NCBI GenBank assembly: GCA_043798435.1
Contig: JAZDOR010000184.1
Location: 1-7,684, forward strand
Origin: JAGUXG01 sp043798435
GTDB taxonomy: Bacteria; UBA9089; UBA9088; JAGUXG01
Direction: 5' to 3'
DNA length: 7,684 nucleotides
The notes beneath the pieces are model-generated. The model worked only from the letters and a program-made list of their open reading frames with translations. It ran no database searches and had not been told where the DNA came from. A program made the position numbers and the translations under genes. Every line of letters starts with the position of its first letter. Positions within the stretch are counted from its first letter, which is position 1. Positions 6,110-7,684 of this stretch are shown here, in pieces.

Positions 6110-7096
6110 ATGCTTAAGAGGTGTTTTGAGAAGATACCCGGGTTTCTTCTGGCAATAGCCTTAGGGCTATCAGCCTCTTGGGTGGCAGGACTTAATAAGG
6201 CTATGGATGCCTTAGTTGTGGGGATTGTTTTTGGTATGCTGGCAAGGGCAGCTGTGGGTGAAAGAAAGATACTTTTGCCAGGGCTTGATTTTGCTCCAAA
6301 GGTTTTCATTCCTCTCGGCATCATTCTCTATGGGGTGAATATGGAGTTTCATAAGCTGGCAAGTGTTCAAGCCATTGCCTGGCTCCAACTCTTAGTGGGA
6401 ATAGTTATCGTCTTCTGGGTAGTGATATATGTCGGCTCTCGGCTCGGTCTCTCTGACAAGACCTCGCTTCTGATTGGTATGGGCACATCTATATGCGGGG
6501 CATCTGCCATTGTTTTGGCCAGCCCGGTAGTAGAGGCAGAAAAAGAGGATACAGGCATGAGCCTCCTTGTTATTACTATCCTCGGGTTTCTCGGTGTAGC
6601 CTTCTATCCTGCAATCCAAAGTTTCCTCAGTATGTCATGGCAGAGCTATGCCCTATTCTGTGCCACAACCCTCCATCAGACAGGTTTTGTAAAAATGGCT
6701 GCCTCTGCTCTTTCCAAGGAATGCCTTGATTTAGCCGTTTGTATAAAGATGGCCAGGACAGCCACGATAATTCCCATACTGCTTGGCATATCCTGGTATG
6801 CAGTCTATCTCAAGGTAAGCAAAGGAATGAAATCAAGATTTGGTGTGCCCTGGTTCCTCTGGGGATTTCTTCTGGTAGGGATTATCTTCTCTTTCTCTCC
6901 GCAGATTGGGCAATATAGCAAGGTTGTAAAGCCCTGGGCATCCTGGGCTTTCATCTTTGCTCTGACCAGCATTGGCTTAGGTGTAGATATAAAAAAGACA
7001 ATCGTTGCTCTGCCAAAGCCTATTCTTTTAGGAACTATTGCCTGGCTCTCTATCATAGCCCTATTCTTCTTTGGATATTTTGTGATTGGATATTAA
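6110..7096 (+). CDS. YeiH-family putative anion (sulfate) exporter
   Basis: Integral membrane protein of the YeiH/UPF0324 family, usually annotated as putative sulfate exporter; the substrate is not firmly established. At 328 residues it has family length, with about nine to eleven hydrophobic segments filling the chain. The family signature GTSICGASAIVLASPVV (125-141) is intact, as are LDFAPKVFIPLGIILYGVNM (59-78), the LHQTGFVKMAAS region (188-199) that replaces the more usual HDVAQV-like motif, IKMART (212-217), and ALTSIGLGVDI (284-294) with a following KP (303-304). Transcription is from its own promoter, probably as a single gene, since the satellite array begins 27 bp after the stop and no further gene follows in the window. 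No sulfonate-degradation or sulfite-handling genes are nearby to suggest a pathway. No standard terminator is seen after the stop. Confidence 0.9.
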   Translation: MLKRCFEKIPGFLLAIALGLSASWVAGLNKAMDALVVGIVFGMLARAAVGERKILLPGLDFAPKVFIPLGIILYGVNMEFHKLASVQAIAWLQLLVGIVIVFWVVIYVGSRLGLSDKTSLLIGMGTSICGASAIVLASPVVEAEKEDTGMSLLVITILGFLGVAFYPAIQSFLSMSWQSYALFCATTLHQTGFVKMAASALSKECLDLAVCIKMARTATIIPILLGISWYAVYLKVSKGMKSRFGVPWFLWGFLLVGIIFSFSPQIGQYSKVVKPWASWAFIFALTSIGLGVDIKKTIVALPKPILLGTIAWLSIIALFFFGYFVIGY

Positions 7097-7198
7097 AAAA
7101 AGGAGAAAAGGGAGAATAGTGGAGAATTCAGAATCCAGAATACAGAATACAAAACACAGAATACAAAACACAGAATACAGAATCCAGAATACAGAATC

Positions 7199-7236
7199 CA
7201 GAATTAAGAATTAAGAATATTAAATCCTGAATTCTG
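7199..7236. repeat. Inversion junction of the satellite
   Basis: CAGAATT (7199-7205) and AATTCTG (7230-7236) are perfect reverse complements flanking a 24-nt AT-rich centre. They mark the point where CAGAAT-type words on the plus strand switch to their reverse-complement form. The array can thus be read as one very uneven inverted repeat, with a left arm near 100 bp and a right arm over 450 bp. Confidence 0.65.
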
Positions 7237-7479
7237 ACTCCTGACTCCTGAATTCTGACTCCTGAATGCTGACTCCTGACTCCTGAATTCTGACTACTGA
7301 ATACTGACTCCTGAATTCTGACTCCTGAATTCTGACTCCTGACTCCTGAATTCTGACTCCTGACTCCTGAATTCTGACTCCTGAATTCTGACTCCTGAAT
7401 TCTGACTCCTGAATTCTGACTCCTGACTCCTGAATTCTGACTCCTGACTCCTGAATTCTGACTCCTGAATTCTGAATTC

Positions 7480-7682
7480 TGACTCCTGACTCCTGAATTC
7501 TGACTCCTGAATTCTGACTCCTGAATTCTGTATTCTGACTCCTGACTCCTGAATTCTGACTCCTGAATTCTGACTCCTGAATTCTGAATTCTGACTCCTG
7601 ACTCCTGAATTCTGACTCCTGAATTCTGACTACTGAATTCTGTATTCTGACTACTGACTACTGAATTCTGACTCCTGAATTC
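7480..7682. repeat. 56-bp higher-order repeat within the satellite
   Basis: Writing TGAATTC as A and TGACTCC as B, the unit order B B A B A B A A recurs at 7480-7535, 7536-7591 and 7592-7647, with a fourth partial copy B B A B A from 7648. Copies one and three share TGTATTC as the last unit; copy two differs from copy one at one base. Copies three and four carry TGACTAC variants. A shorter six-unit form (B B A B A A) precedes at 7438-7479. This shows multi-unit duplication, not only single-unit slippage. Confidence 0.85.
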
Positions 7683-7684
7683 TG

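Larger units (their letters stand above)
7123..7684. repeat. Heptamer satellite array, about 80 units, runs off edge
   Basis: From 7123 to the window end the DNA keeps a strict 7-bp period with no insertion or deletion. The left block (7123-7220) has 14 units of AGAAT-type words (AGAATTC, AGAATCC, AGAATAC, AGAATTA, with AAAACAC variants at 7151 and 7165). One transition unit begins at 7221. The right block (7228-7682) has 65 complete units, nearly all either TGAATTC (A) or TGACTCC (B), with rare variants TGACTAC, TGAATAC, TGAATGC and TGTATTC. Plus-strand frames are all closed because TGA occurs in nearly every unit. There are no unique spacers, so this is not a CRISPR array. It begins 26 bp after the transporter stop and continues beyond the window. 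Confidence 0.95.

Noticed and set aside
6064..6324. Minus-strand frame of 86 codons over the transporter start
   Set aside because: It is antisense to the conserved YeiH N-terminus and its strong promoter and ribosome site; the composition is that of a shadow frame.
7298..7626. Minus-strand open frames through the satellite
   Set aside because: The minus strand lacks stops between the TGACTAC variants, so all three frames are open for about 110 codons. This is a by-product of unit composition; no ATG, GTG or TTG start or ribosome site occurs there.
7228..7684. Possible CRISPR array
   Set aside because: The repeats are 7 bp, directly abutting and without unique spacers; no cas gene is visible.

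Overview
The window reads as a piece of a bacterial chromosome, most likely from an uncultivated anaerobe. A pyruvate:ferredoxin oxidoreductase alpha subunit points to ferredoxin-based anaerobic metabolism. Strong AAGGAGG-type ribosome sites precede three of the five genes. The intergenic DNA is AT-rich and full of short-word repeats of a kind I associate with candidate-phylum genomes. I cannot name the phylum from sequence alone.

Layout. Positions 1-492 hold no convincing complete gene but carry two inverted repeats and a weak promoter candidate. Two overlapping plus-strand genes follow: a membrane family 2 glycosyltransferase (493-1608) and a WbqC-family protein (1590-2300). Together they look like a small surface-polysaccharide operon, and the glycosyltransferase is visibly more AT-rich than the genes to its right. 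Convergent to them on the minus strand lie porA (2404-3630) and, upstream of it, a large SPFH/band 7 (flotillin-like) membrane protein (3803-5722, with the start corrected to an ATG behind a perfect Shine-Dalgarno). A 9-bp-word inverted repeat lies between these two genes. A 387-bp intergenic stretch (5723-6109) contains a heptamer array, a hairpin, an operator-like palindrome and a near-consensus promoter driving a plus-strand YeiH-family transporter gene (6110-7096). From 7123 to the right edge the DNA is an unbroken 7-bp-periodic satellite of about 80 units, with an orientation switch and a 56-bp higher-order repeat.

How it fits together. The genes do not form one pathway: a polysaccharide pair, an isolated PFOR subunit without its partner subunits, a membrane-scaffold protein and an anion transporter sit side by side. 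Two things stand out. First, four of the five main gaps carry unmistakable elements built from reiterated 7-bp (once 9-bp) words, each from a different word family; the fifth gap has a weak 8-9 bp version. Several of these are folded into inverted repeats. Second, the SPFH protein appears to hold four tandem copies of a beta-type module ahead of its canonical SPFH/coiled-coil part, a layout reminiscent of a lengthened cage wall.
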